Part shown: positions 11,392 to 22,256 of the stretch, piece by piece
Numbering within the stretch: the first letter of the stretch is position 1
Layout of the letters: each line of letters opens with the position of its first letter
Source of the DNA: Tethya wilhelma
Taxonomy: Eukaryota > Porifera > Demospongiae > Tethyida > Tethyidae
DNA: 64,000 bases
Direction: 5' to 3'
NCBI GenBank assembly: GCA_964030475.1
Contig: CAXIPT010000003.1
Location: 4,624,184-4,688,183 of the forward strand
Notes under the pieces: generated by a model
Database searches by the model: none
The model's input: the letters and a program-made list of their open reading frames with translations, nothing else
What the model was told of the DNA's origin: nothing
Position numbers and translations under genes: made by a program

Positions 11392-11897
11392 TGTAACTTG
11401 GCAAGCTGCCTGACATTTAGTAACTTTATCTGCATTTATAATGTACCTAATGATAATGTCACATGTGTTGTTATTTGACAGCTCGACAATGGATATATCA
11501 AACGTGCACCGAGTTTGGTTACTACCAAACATCTGACAGTGGGGATCAAGTGTTCGGGGATCTCATTTCCCTTGCCTCATTCACCGAAGTCTGCCGACTG
11601 GCCTTTGGCGTCTCAACCCAGTCTGTGATCGACGCCGTTAGCAAGACAAACAGCTATTATGGTGGACTCAAAGTCAATGGGACGAACATTGTGTTTCCTA
11701 ACGGCTCCATTGATCCTTGGCATGCTCTCAGTATAACTCCGTACACTAGTATGAGAATGGATCCGTCCGTTCAGTTCATGTACATCAAAGGAACGGCCCA
11801 CTGTGCTAACATGTACCCGGCTCGGTCAAGTGACGTCGGTGAGCTGAACGCTGCGAGACAAAAGATCTCGAGTGCTATTGGAAACTGGTTGAAGTGA
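8509..11897 (+). CDS. Secreted/lysosomal serine carboxypeptidase, peptidase family S28 (PRSS16/PRCP-like)
   Basis: Family S28 enzymes cleave after proline (PRCP, DPP7) or act in lysosomes (PRSS16). Exons 8509-8846, 8996-9303, 9458-9554, 9683-9791, 10623-10821 and 11482-11897 encode 488 residues, the usual length. A signal peptide (YGVLCLLFTCFALSSA) starts the protein. The catalytic triad is visible: Ser about 166 in FGGSYSG, Asp about 428 in NGSIDPWH and His about 457 in GTAHCANMY. Other family blocks are VFLMLGGEGPA, LLEHRYYGDS and QYNRDN. The closest family resemblance is to PRSS16 and invertebrate K12H4.7-like proteases. Introns 2, 4 and 5 carry long microsatellites. Confidence 0.92.
9382..9450. 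repeat. (CT)n microsatellite in S28 protease intron 2
   Basis: An almost pure CT run of about 69 bp directly precedes the splice acceptor at 9457 and may serve as an extended polypyrimidine tract. Confidence 0.9.
10214..10248. repeat. (CA)n microsatellite
   Basis: A run of CA dinucleotides within S28 protease intron 4. Confidence 0.9.
10527..10592. repeat. (GT)n microsatellite
   Basis: About 33 GT units, 30 bp before the acceptor of S28 protease exon 5. Confidence 0.92.
11276..11391. repeat. Long interrupted (GT)n microsatellite
   Basis: About 115 bp of GT in S28 protease intron 5, with one ambiguous base at 11338, so the length in the assembly is uncertain. Confidence 0.9.
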
Positions 11898-12764
11898 ACT
11901 CCATTAGCTAGATAATTGTGCTGCTGTTGTGTTTGTGCCCAGGTTGTGTGGCACTCTCTCCTGTGTGAATAATATGACACCTAATTGAGTTATTATGTAT
12001 ATCGTGGTTTTTGTGTTGTCACTGGGTGGCCAAAAATGCTGTAGTATAGGGATTGTGTTGTATATGTGTGTGGGGGGAACCAGTTTTCGCTGTCTTCATG
12101 GGAGTTTGAGACTCTTCGTGGGCTACTGGTTGGTTGGTTTTGAAGATGCCCTGTTGATGTTCACATCAGAGGGATGGTGGCCTCCTACTCACCTCAAAAG
12201 CCTGAAAGCAACTATGCATGTATGACCCAAACTGCTGATCCATAGGTACAAATGTGTTTGTGTGTGTGTCCTATTGATGTTAATGGACACACACATACTC
12301 ATACACACATCAGATCATTCTCTGACATGTTCACTCACATATGCACTCTTTGATAGTCACTAAGAACACTGGCTGATAAGCCTGCATGGTCTAGGCTGGT
12401 CTTTGACTAAAGGAGTATTGAATTGAAAACGTCTAACAAGAGTGGACAGATTGTGTTGTTTTCTCTACAGTATGTATAAATAGTGACAGTTATTTCTTTA
12501 CATAAATAGATAATACACATAAGAACAATGTACAAACCAAAATACCCATAAGTTATATCAGTATGATCCCTGCGCTAAAAATGGTACAAAATACAAGCTA
12601 GATTTCGAATCTAACTTTGAAAATGATTGTTGAACTATGCAGACAATATTACTATGTACAAAAAAATAATAAAGAATGAACTGTCTGATTCCTGTGCTGA
12701 AAATGCTCAATTTGTTGTGTATATTGAATAGTATGGTACAGTCAGAATAATATCATTTACATCT
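11898..12764. other. Convergent 3' intergenic region
   Basis: This lies between the stops of the S28 protease (+) and FAM78 (-). No reading frame of note. A hairpin with 11-bp arms, TGTGTGTGTCC (12261-12271) and GGACACACACA (12284-12294), is the only visible structure. Confidence 0.6.
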
Positions 12765-13715
12765 TCAATATGGTGCATACCTACATGGGTAACGAACCTC
12801 ACTCAATGCAGTTGACTGTAGACTAGACGTCGATGAAGCTGGCGACATAGCTGGTGTGCAAGATACTTCAAAGACGAGTTCAGAATCTAATGTTCTCCAT
12901 ACAAACTTTTGGGCTTCGTTTGCCCGTGGTGCTGCTAATGCCGACTGTGGTATTGGATAATCTGTGAGTGCTATTGGCTGTGATTGAATGAGAGGTTCTA
13001 GGAGTTTCGCTCTGTTTCCGATATTACGAGTGCAGTCGACTACAATGTTGATGACGGCTCTCCAACTGTATGCCTTTAAGATGTGCATGCTCCCTGTTAT
13101 TTCATTCTTAACGACCAACCAAACAATAAATGATTGATCTCTGTAAACACTTTGTAGAGTATCTGGCTGGTCTCTTCCTACAGGTACAGCCCAACTCACT
13201 GTGGGACTAAAATTATCGTTCATGTAAACCTTTATTCTCTCTCCAAGTGCTGATCCTTTGACTGTGACCCTCTCCGTTGTAACTCCATACCACGGATACT
13301 GTCTTCCGTCCGCATCACTGACGGCTTTTGAGCGTCCGTTATTTAGTTCTTGGATCTCCCAGCTCGATGTCCCAGTGGGATACTCGTTGTAAAACTTCAT
13401 CTCTGTTACTGCCTGGACCCAACCAATTGTATAGATCTCTCCTTCTTTCAAATGACCGACCTCTAATTCCGCTTCGGCTCGAAAATGCGGCGTTACATAG
13501 TTGAGCGTAGAACTGTTCTCTCGCACTATTGTTTCTGATTCGTCCACTCTTGCCGAGCACTTGACAATTTTGATTTTATTTCTGAGAGATTGTTTTTCAT
13601 CTCTTTCGATAGTCATGACCTTGGCTTTCTTCGGCCTAGGCTGGTGCACGCAACCGAGCATCCACTCCAGTGTGTTCCAGTGTAACGGCGTAGATCGGAC
13701 AGCTGAGTGTGGCAA
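12765..13715 (-). CDS. FAM78: FAM78 family protein, single exon
   Basis: FAM78A/B are conserved animal proteins of unknown molecular function. One uninterrupted frame of 316 codons reads from ATG at 13715; a second in-frame ATG at 13661 (MLGCVHQPRP) would give 298 residues and may be the real start. Family blocks are SWEIQELNNG, QYPWYGVTTERVTVKG, MNDNFSPTVSWAVPVG and RDQSFIVWLVVKN, followed by the ALAAPRANEAQKFVWR region that aligns with the vertebrate C-terminal part. A Ser/Thr-rich tail follows. The gene has no introns, unlike almost all its neighbours. Confidence 0.9.
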   Translation of the reverse strand: MPHSAVRSTPLHWNTLEWMLGCVHQPRPKKAKVMTIERDEKQSLRNKIKIVKCSARVDESETIVRENSSTLNYVTPHFRAEAELEVGHLKEGEIYTIGWVQAVTEMKFYNEYPTGTSSWEIQELNNGRSKAVSDADGRQYPWYGVTTERVTVKGSALGERIKVYMNDNFSPTVSWAVPVGRDQPDTLQSVYRDQSFIVWLVVKNEITGSMHILKAYSWRAVINIVVDCTRNIGNRAKLLEPLIQSQPIALTDYPIPQSALAAPRANEAQKFVWRTLDSELVFEVSCTPAMSPASSTSSLQSTALSEVRYPCRYAPY

Positions 13716-14286
13716 TGTGAAGTCCAGCTTCTCTCACAATCCACTTCAGCTAGTCACATTCATGAGTTACTCACTGTATGAATATCAGCTAAAAGTCTTT
13801 GAAGACGATGCCTCGTTCTCCCTACCAGGAAATTGCGGGTTCTGAACAATGCACCGGAAGCCAGCTAGCGATAAATTACCCCACCTACAATCTCGTGTAA
13901 GCAGTTATGTGCTAATTAGTCGTTTATCAGCATTTTGTTCATGCCAAAACCACGTTAATATGGCTTATTGTTATCTATTGTACGACTGATAGCAGCTCAA
14001 TAGTACGAGATGAATCTTGAGTCCACCACAGCAATACTATAAATAGCTTGAATGCCAATCCTCACAAACGTAATGATAGTACCCAACAGGAGTTGTGTCC
14101 AATTCCCCTGTGGGCACACAATGATATTATCATCCCCACACACACTACTATACCACTGGGAGAATAATGTGACATGTGATGTATTTTAATTGCTGAGCAT
14201 GCTCATGACAATAACAAAATTCAGTCAGCTTAAAGAGAGAGAGAGTGAGGACAAAGAATCGTGTTGTCCAACTGACCATAACATGT
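13716..14286. other. Intergenic region between FAM78 and EIF3G
   Basis: Both genes are on the minus strand, so this holds the FAM78 promoter and the EIF3G 3' untranslated region. No exon or RNA gene was recognised. Confidence 0.6.
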
Positions 14287-15393
14287 TCAGTGTTGTTTGG
14301 AGGGTCTGTGAAAGACACAACGGAAACAAGAGCATCAGAGTACAACAGTAAAACAAGAAAAAACATGCAGACATAATAAACATCATTTTGACTCACTTGG
14401 CCCACTCCACTTTCAAGATGAGATGATCATACCCAAAGCCATCTAGATTCTTTATTGCATTGGCTGCGTCTTCACGACTGGAGTAGCTCACAAATGCAAA
14501 GCCCTGGTCACAAAAAGAAAAAGAAATCATTCTTTCACACCAGCTGGTTACACTCCACTATCGAGTATACACACACTTTGAAGATAAAATAAAACATTCA
14601 CACTGACTGTTTCAAATCAATACCTTAGACTGCTGTGTTTGCTTGTCTTTTGCCAAAAATATTCGCCGAATATTCCCAAAATGTAAAAACAATTCCCTCA
14701 AGTCAGCTTCTTGTGCGTCTTCCGATAAGTTAGTGACCCGAACAGTACACTGATCATCTGTGAGGGGAAAAAAAAAAAGAAAAAAAAAAAGCCCACGTAA
14801 ACTTAGAGTAGAGTCAATCTCAAACAGCTCTCACCATCCCTGGAATGTCTGGAAGACATGCTCTCCCCTCTCTTTCCCTCTCCTCCTCGTTGATTTGGAG
14901 GGACGTACTTCCCTCCAATTCCTCCACTAGTGCCTGTGTTACCAGCAACTGCTGCAGCTGCTGTTGGTGCCGTGGTGGACTCTGTCTTTGGATTAACTGT
15001 ACATAAATACAAACAACACCAAATAAGTCTGTGTTTGCATTTGAGACAGGGTCTTTTTATGTCTTGATGTCCACACCCATTTGGTCAATGGTCAATGATT
15101 GTTGGGCTACATGAGAACAGCTCTCAGAGTACCGGCACTCACGTGAATCTTCCAGTTCTTTCATAGTAGAAGCTCCCAGAGTGTCCTTGTACGGACACTT
15201 GGATGTCCAATGATCACCTTTACATATACGACATGTTACCATGGTTTTCTGCTGGTCCTTTAGCTTCCTGAGAGGATCGTCATCCTGGTGTTCTAGTTCC
15301 TACGTAGTGGAATTAGACAATTCATTTGACACAGTATATGAACTAACACACACACACACACATGAACTAACACACACACACACACATGAACTA

Positions 15394-15468
<75 letters not shown>

Positions 15469-16072
15469 AAGTGTACTCCTTCCTCTCTGGNTGTAAGCAC
15501 ACCTCTTTGTTAGTAGTCAATGTCAAGAACACATCGTCTGCAATGTGTGTCGTGGAGCGATCAGGACCATCGGGATTATCCTGAACAGCATCACCAAACT
15601 TCACCCATCTCTTCCGCTGGGCCACTGCCTTAGGAACTTTAAGACGCTCAATACGATAGACACGAGTGATCTGTAGGATAAGGTATAGACCGTAGGAACT
15701 AAATTATATGCTTGAAAACCGTGTTAACATAAAAAACTGGTTTTACTTTCTTGATCTTGTCATCTTGTAGCTCATAAGAAACTACAGTTTTCGTGTCTCC
15801 CTCAATCACTGTTGATTCTTCTGGTAGATTATCTAAATGTCAGGGGAGAACAGCAATAACCCACTGAGCTGACCATGTGACCTGACAGCACTGTGAACTC
15901 ACCAGCTGTGATCTTGGAGGCTTCCAGATCCTCCATACGATCAGCCCAGCTGATCGACTGAGCACCATCGGTACTGTTAAGAAAATCATATAGGTTTTAT
16001 GTATGCTCTCTAGGCTAGTGTGCGTGTGTGTGTGTGTGTGTGTGTGAAGACTCACCTTTCTGGAACAGGCAT
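14287..16072 (-). CDS. EIF3G: Translation initiation factor eIF3 subunit G
   Basis: EIF3G is an RNA-binding subunit of the eIF3 complex in the cytosol. Nine exons (16056-16072, 15903-15973, 15747-15832, 15503-15670, 15143-15299, 14835-14996, 14624-14757, 14397-14503, 14287-14305) give 306 residues; human has 320. The start is MPVPE. The N-terminal part has [15 protein letters not shown] and [20 protein letters not shown] zinc knuckle follows ([20 protein letters not shown]), then a Gly-rich [11 protein letters not shown] linker. A C-terminal RRM has VRVTNLSED (RNP2 side) and GFAFVSYSS (RNP1). The last 19-nt exon adds the ending after VEWAKP, matching the vertebrate end; without it the frame stops at 14393. 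Introns hold a CA microsatellite. Confidence 0.95.
15349..15466. repeat. Compound (CA)n array with GAACTAACA spacers
   Basis: Three GAACTAACACACAC-type units of about 24 bp are followed by a long CA run in EIF3G intron 4. It is microsatellite-driven and not a CRISPR array. One N lies nearby at 15491. Confidence 0.85.
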
Positions 16073-16198
16073 CTTTTAGGAACTTAGCGCGAAAACTAAA
16101 GTGCACGTGTACAGAACAGTATGCGTGCGCGGTCTCATGGATCTTTAAAAATTGACGACCCTTTACCTTCTAACACGGACTGTTCTGGCCAGCTAGCC
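16073..16198. promoter_or_regulatory. EIF3G/SPOUT1 divergent promoter
   Basis: Only 126 bp separate the two start codons. It contains an E2F-like GCGCGAAAA, an NRF1-like TGCGTGCGC and GACGACCCTTTACC (16154-16167), a variant of the element also found before CFAP20, PIGK and FAM20B. Confidence 0.5.
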
Positions 16199-18213
16199 AT
16201 GAAGAGATCTCGGCCTGAAAATGAGGTACAGTAAACCCATCTTGAAATGCAATATTGTGCTGACACATTATTTTCACTACAGGACCAAGAAGACAAGAAA
16301 AAGAAAAAGAAGAAAAGGTCAAAGGTCAAAGATTTGACTTCTCCAATGCAAAGTGCATGCATGGTGAGGGGGGAAATTGTTTATTCATTTTACAGGAAGA
16401 ATTATCCAATGGAGCAGTTGGTGCTGAGTCTGTCCCATTGGCTACTTCAACCGGCTCTGGTCGCCATTACACTGTAGCCATTGCTCTCCCTGGTTCCATC
16501 ATTGACAATGCCCAGTCAGCAGAATTGAAGACATACCTCGCTGGCCAGTTGGCCCGAGCAGCTGTTGTATTCAATATTGATGAAGTGGTTGTTTTCGATG
16601 AACATGGCACTTCTGGGTGAGATTGTTACATTTTTCAAGAAATCCTGTCAATAATTTGATTAAAGTATACGTACGTGGATCTTCTGATGTCTGTACAGTG
16701 TGACAGTTGTGTTTTTTTTATTCTCTAGACAATCATCGCAAGGGAAAAGACCCAATGATCCTAATGTATTTTTGGCAAGACTGTTGCAGTATCTTGAAAC
16801 ACCACAGTAGGTGGCTTATAGTGAGCATATGTGCATGCAATACATCGTGTGCATTCAAATGTACAAGAACATGTAAATGTTTGTGTATGATACACCATGT
16901 ACTGTACAGATATCTGAGGAAGGCACTGTTTCCTATGCATCCTGATCTTAGACTAGTTGGTGAGTACCAGCTAAAAGTATGTGAATGAAATTTTTATACA
17001 TAATTACCTTTATTGTTGTTGCCCAGGTCTTTTAAACCCGCTTGATAGCCCCCATCACATGCGTCAGGATGACCCCTCACAGTATAGGGAGGGAGTTGTA
17101 CTGGACAAACCAGTCAAACCGGGTTCTAAAACTGGTTCATATGTAAATTGTGGCATGAGAAAGGTATTGATTGAGGTGAACAATAGCACCTATTGAGCAG
17201 CACACACTGTTAGATCATGTCTTAGTGAACTAGTCTATTTAATTTTGACACATGTCTACTCCATTGGGAGGTGATAGGTGAATAGGATAATTACCCTTTA
17301 CCAATGCTTAGTATTGTGTTACCATGTCTTGTTAATATGTTTCTTATCTCTCTTTTCTCTTTCTTCCTCTCCGTCTTTCATCTACAGGATGTTCGTATTG
17401 ATAGGCAGCTAAAGCCTGGTGTAAGAGTCACTGTTAGACTTCAAGGCACTAGCAAAAGCAAGTGTTCTTGTTTACATACTTCCGTACATAGATCTGTACA
17501 TCTGCGTTTACCATTCTCAGTAATATTTGCCATACATATGTGTTTGATTGTATGTACGTGATGATGGACATTTTCAAACCTGCAGGCAGCAGTGGCACTA
17601 AGCCTCATCGAGGCACGGTGGTATCTCCCTCTGCACCTAGACAACAGGCTGGACTCTACTGGGGCTACTCCGTGCGACTAGCTAGTAGCTTTGGTGCAGT
17701 GTTTACTGGGTCGCCTCATAAGGTGCGACTTGTTATTAATGTGTGCATGATTTGTATTCGATTCAGCTAGCCCACAATGAAAGTAATTATGAATTTAGAT
17801 GCAATAATTGTGACACTTTATCTTCGTTCGTTATTCTTTAGGATGGATATGACTTGATTATTGGGACATCTGAATGGGGAGATGATGTTGACAGATTAAA
17901 TCAGCTACCTTCATTTAGGTACATCGTATCATGCTGTATATACTCGAACACAGATGCACACACAATGAAACTCGCTCTTTGCAATGCATTTCACGATAGA
18001 CATCTACTGATCGTGTTCGGAGGGTTAAAAGGGCTGGAGTACAGCCTCGAATGTGATAAAGGACTCCGAATGAACGATGTGAGTTCATTGTTCCATCACT
18101 ATCTCAACGTATGTTCCAAGCAAGGAAGTAGAACAATCAGAACCGAAGAGGCCGTGCTCATAGCCCTCTCTTCCCTTAGACCTCTTATCTCAGCAGCTGG
18201 CGAGTCAGCATAA
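16199..18213 (+). CDS. SPOUT1: SPOUT-domain RNA methyltransferase (CENP-32)
   Basis: SPOUT1 is an SPOUT/TrmD-class methyltransferase, also described at the kinetochore/spindle as CENP-32. Exons 16199-16225, 16283-16363, 16396-16616, 16729-16806, 16910-16959, 17027-17163, 17388-17461, 17593-17722, 17842-17918 and 18000-18213 encode 362 residues. A basic Lys-rich N-terminus (about residues 10-25) is followed by VAIALPGSIIDNAQS, LLNPLDSPHHMRQD, GSYVNCGMRK, AGLYWGYSVRLAS, HLLIVFGGLKGLE and the C-terminal knot region GSRTIRTEEAVLIALSSLRP. These match vertebrate SPOUT1 throughout. The acceptor of exon 8 was chosen among nearby AGs by phase. Confidence 0.95.
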
Positions 18214-19224
18214 CTTACGAAGGCCTCTTTAGAGTGACATATTCAGTGGGAGCATGAGAATTGGAGGTGGTGGTGTTTGTGCGTCCAATAAGATTTAGTG
18301 TGCTCGAACAAGTCTTGTTATGCATATGTAATCCGTTTAAAATCTCAAAACATTTCAAGTGCATGCACTGTACTAATATCATTACTGTCGCTAAAGAGGT
18401 TTTCATTGTTCGTACCGTAGCTCTTCTTGTTCATACCAGCTGCAAACGCTTTGTAGCTCTAGACCATGTGATTTGCAGTCCTACCAAGCACTCCTTTGTA
18501 ATGTAATGATGCTCTCATTATAGATGTACATGCTATTCCACGCATAAACACACAATAATTTTTACTTAAAATGTGGCAATAGGTATGTGATGATATTAGT
18601 ATGCTATTCACACATCAGAGTGAAAACTGATGTATGTTGAAATGTATTACTATTGTACCATTGGTTTAAAGCATGCATTGTGTACTGTTTAGTTATTACA
18701 CTGTCCTGTGACAGTGTCTCACAGAGATGCTAGATGCCAGTGCTTGCTGCACTAGTTTGGCTGAAACACGAACTCAATGTAAATATTTGCCAACTGTTAC
18801 TAACGTGCATTCAGCACACGCCATGGCAACATGTGAATAGTTCAGACAAAATTGTCTTTTATTACAACAGACCATACCCAAAATAGCACAAATAATATCA
18901 TAATAGCTACACAGCCATTGCTGACTTTACATACATACACACAATAAACATACATTTAGTGCCATATACAAAAATATATATATAATACTTCTGCTCTCTG
19001 TTAATTTACATCTGTGAAAACCTGAGTGATGGGATTATTCACCCTTTGAGTGAGACAATGCATACACAGGGATCATATGAGTCAACAGTGCTACTGACAA
19101 TGTCCTATTTTGGACTGCATTACAAGGATTATACACAAACAGTACACACATACGTATAATTATATCAAACAGATAATCTTGTCTTGTTCCCCAATTTTGC
19201 AACCCCCATGAGTCATATGAGGCA
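18214..19224. other. Convergent 3' region between SPOUT1 and the PRDM gene
   Basis: No gene recognised. A TTTATT near 18856, which is AATAAA on the minus strand, could be the poly(A) signal of the PRDM gene and would give a 3' UTR of about 370 bp. Confidence 0.5.
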
Positions 19225-22200
19225 TCACGAGTCGTAGCGATGTGTCTTGAGGTGGGAGCGAAGCCCGGCTGATTGGGTGAAAGCTCTTCCACAGTGTTCA
19301 CATTTGTAGGGTTTTTCTCCCGTGTGGAGTCTCTCGTGACTCCGGAGGGTGCTGGCCTGGCAAAATGTCCGATAGCAATACTGGCATTGGTATGGGCGCT
19401 CTCCTGTATGAATTCGAGCGTGGGCTCTGAGACTTCCTTGTGAACTGAACAGCCTCTTGCACTCTTCACATTGCCACCTTGTGCCGTCCTCACTACGTGA
19501 AAACATCCCGTAAAGGAGTTGCTTCTTGGAGGCTGGACTCTGTTCACCTGGTGCTGGAGAAGAAGTGGTGGAAGAAGAAGAGTTTGTGTGATGATGATGG
19601 TGGTGATGGTGACCACCATTCATCCAAACTGAAGAAGACATTATTGGATGTTCGGCTGAATGTAAATGACCAATCTGTGCAACGTACACTCCACCTGCAA
19701 CTTGTGGAGCAGACCACTTCGTGGATTTGCTCTCAGCAGCCTCCAAGTGAACACTGGTGCCACCGTGATGGCCGACAGTTGTAACATTTTCTGATGAAGA
19801 AGATCGACTCCTAATACTGCTGGTCCCTGACTGCTGTTGGTGGAGTGGAGTCTCACTGAAGGAGTGTGGAGGAGCTGTGCTAGTGCTAGCCTCGGTCACT
19901 TGTGGGTTAGAGTTTTCCAAACTGCCTGTAAGTGATGCTGTGACAGATCCCTCGCTGTGCTCTAGGAACCCACTGTCTTCTGTACTGGAGCTATCAAGGG
20001 GAGTAGAACTGGAGGTGGTGTTGCTGACCACTGGTGTAGTGTTGGATACCATTTGTGTGTGGTACTGCTGCTGCTGTAGTTCAGTGTTCCTTTTTTGGTG
20101 AAGCTGTCGCTCCAGCAGTGAGTGATTTGTGTACGCATGAGGCATTCCTGGCAGTGAAAGGAAAACATACCAAATAATGTACAATTATATTATGATTTGG
20201 TTAATGTTTCAGTTTCTTGGTTCTAATCTCATCAAACTTCTCGGCAGTGCATGCAACATTTGTTTGCTATGATTCTCAGTAGAAATTAACAAAGTATACG
20301 TTGAAAGCAAACATACACAATCCCAAAGTTGGGAAGTAGTATTTTGTTATGTTATTTTTCCTTGATTATCACATTGTACATGTATACACACGTGAACATG
20401 TATATGCATATAACTACAAAATGATTATGAACATGCACAAACTTATGGCACTTGCATACGTACACACATACGTGTACAAACCTGTAGTTTGCTGGATTTT
20501 GACTGTGGCCAACGGCTGTCCTTTAGCTGCTCTGAAACCAGTGGGCACTCCCATGTAGACGTTGTACTGATGTTCATCGTACCACACGAGGAGTTCATCT
20601 CCAACTGCAATGTTCCTTGTCACAATGTAGTAGATGTTAGCACTGTATTGCACCATCTTGAGATTCTGTTCACAGCTGCTGCGTGCACACTGTATGAAAT
20701 TCATCCAATTGCCGTGTTTAGGATCACTGGCATCTATAAAATGAGCTAGGGAAGAGTCATTGTGATACACCTGCATGAGATTGTGTATGTGTTTGCGTTC
20801 ATGTCAAAAAAACATGCCATTCATAACAGTTCCTGGTTCTTAGTTTGATAGCTTCCAACACTGAAGCTGTTTGTTTTGAATCTAGTCTTAATGGATTCAT
20901 TTATTGTGTTGTTGTTAATTTCTATGATATTGTGTACAGTATTACCATGTCATTTTATACAAAACCTTTAAGTATTGGTCTATAGATCCCATAATAATGC
21001 TATTCACACACTGGTGAATGTTAAGAATTGAGAAACTGTTTCTCAATATTATCAGTCCCTATTGTGTTGCTTATAGCCACGTAATGATACAGTGTATACA
21101 ATAATATTGTTGTATACCAAAGATACTAGCCACACAGCCGCTAAACACACACAGTGATTGTTGGTTTATTGATAAAGTTTTTCCTCTCTCTAAAATACAT
21201 CATATACCAATGTAATCAGATGTTTCTCTATACTGTATTCAATACAAATATTCACTGACCAAACACAAACAACTTAGCAGTAGTACAGACTCACAAAACA
21301 ACACCATACCATGACAGTTGTAAGCAATAACTTAATTCCCACTGCCAGCTAGACTAAATGCTATAGTATGTCATTTTCTATTACGTTATTCATCTGTATA
21401 AACGGGCACTTACCTCCCACAGCCACTCATTGTGTAGCTCGCTGTTGATGCGTGTCACTGGCTTTCCACTATATGGTCCTAATGTAGTGTCTGTGTACAT
21501 GCATGCATTGCACAATTCAAATTTGAGCCACACGTAAAATTAAGCTCATGCATGTTGTGTGTGCGAGTAGCTGCCTGACCTTGTGGTAGTGGTTCAGCAG
21601 CGTACACTCCAATTCCATCAAATCTGACTGATGATGGTGAGAAGTAGAGTTTTGGGGGGATGTTCTTGAATGACTGCTGCACTTCGGCAATCCTTGAACT
21701 CAGCTCTTCATTCCAGGGACGCTCTTGTTGTATAACATGAATAACAATTATTGTGATATTTATTTTAATGGAACTGTTAATTGCAGACGTCAATATACAT
21801 GGCACATGCATGCATGCATGCAAGTAGCTTTAGGTTAATCAATTTGTATCGTGTATTTGAACTATGTGTATAGAATGCTATATGCATGCATCTATGTAGG
21901 CAATGTGGCCATAATAGTCCATCATGGAGGTATACTTCAAATTTACACTGAACTTCAAAGATCATGCAGATCATACAACAATTGTAATATGGCTTACTGC
22001 ATTTTGGGTCAATCTTCCCATATAGTGAGAATGCAATGAGTTCCTTGCTGAAGTGAGTCAAGCCCACCATGGCCAGCTCAGGTGGTGAGGCTTCTTGAGG
22101 GTGACTCAAGAATTGTTCTCCACTCTCAGCAGCTAGCATTGCAACCTCGGCACTACTGGCGTGATCCATTGCACTTCCCATCATACTGCAGGTCAGTTCA

Positions 22201-22256
22201 CCGACAACAAAGCCCAAACGAGATGGCTCTGGTTCTCTTGCCACTATACACTCCAT
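19225..22256 (-). CDS. PR-domain zinc finger protein, PRDM12-like
   Basis: PRDM proteins are chromatin regulators combining a SET-related PR domain with C2H2 fingers. Five exons (21998-22256, 21580-21723, 21414-21490, 20482-20770, 19225-20147) encode 563 residues. The PR domain runs roughly from 100 to 245 and includes FDGIGVYAAEPLPQG, SELHNEWLWEVYHND, HFIDASDPKHGNWMNFIQCA, CEQNLKMVQ and GDELLVWYDEHQ. A Ser/Thr/Gln-rich linker with an eight-histidine tract follows. Three C2H2 fingers sit at the C-terminus (about 482-559), with TGERPY and TGEKPY linkers. Finger number and placement and the PR sequence resemble PRDM12 most, a neural developmental regulator in bilaterians, but PRDM1/13 relatives cannot be excluded. 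Confidence 0.85.

Noticed and set aside
14393..14395. TGA at the end of the RRM exon as the EIF3G stop
   Set aside because: The TGA is part of a good GTGAGT donor, and splicing to 14287-14305 restores the conserved VEWAKP ending.
15349..15466. Regular spaced repeat resembling a CRISPR-like array
   Set aside because: Units are CA dinucleotides with a short constant spacer in a eukaryotic intron. This is microsatellite expansion.
19035..19619. 194-codon minus-strand frame overlapping the PRDM gene
   Set aside because: It is a shadow of the zinc-finger exon, which clearly encodes C2H2 fingers in another frame.
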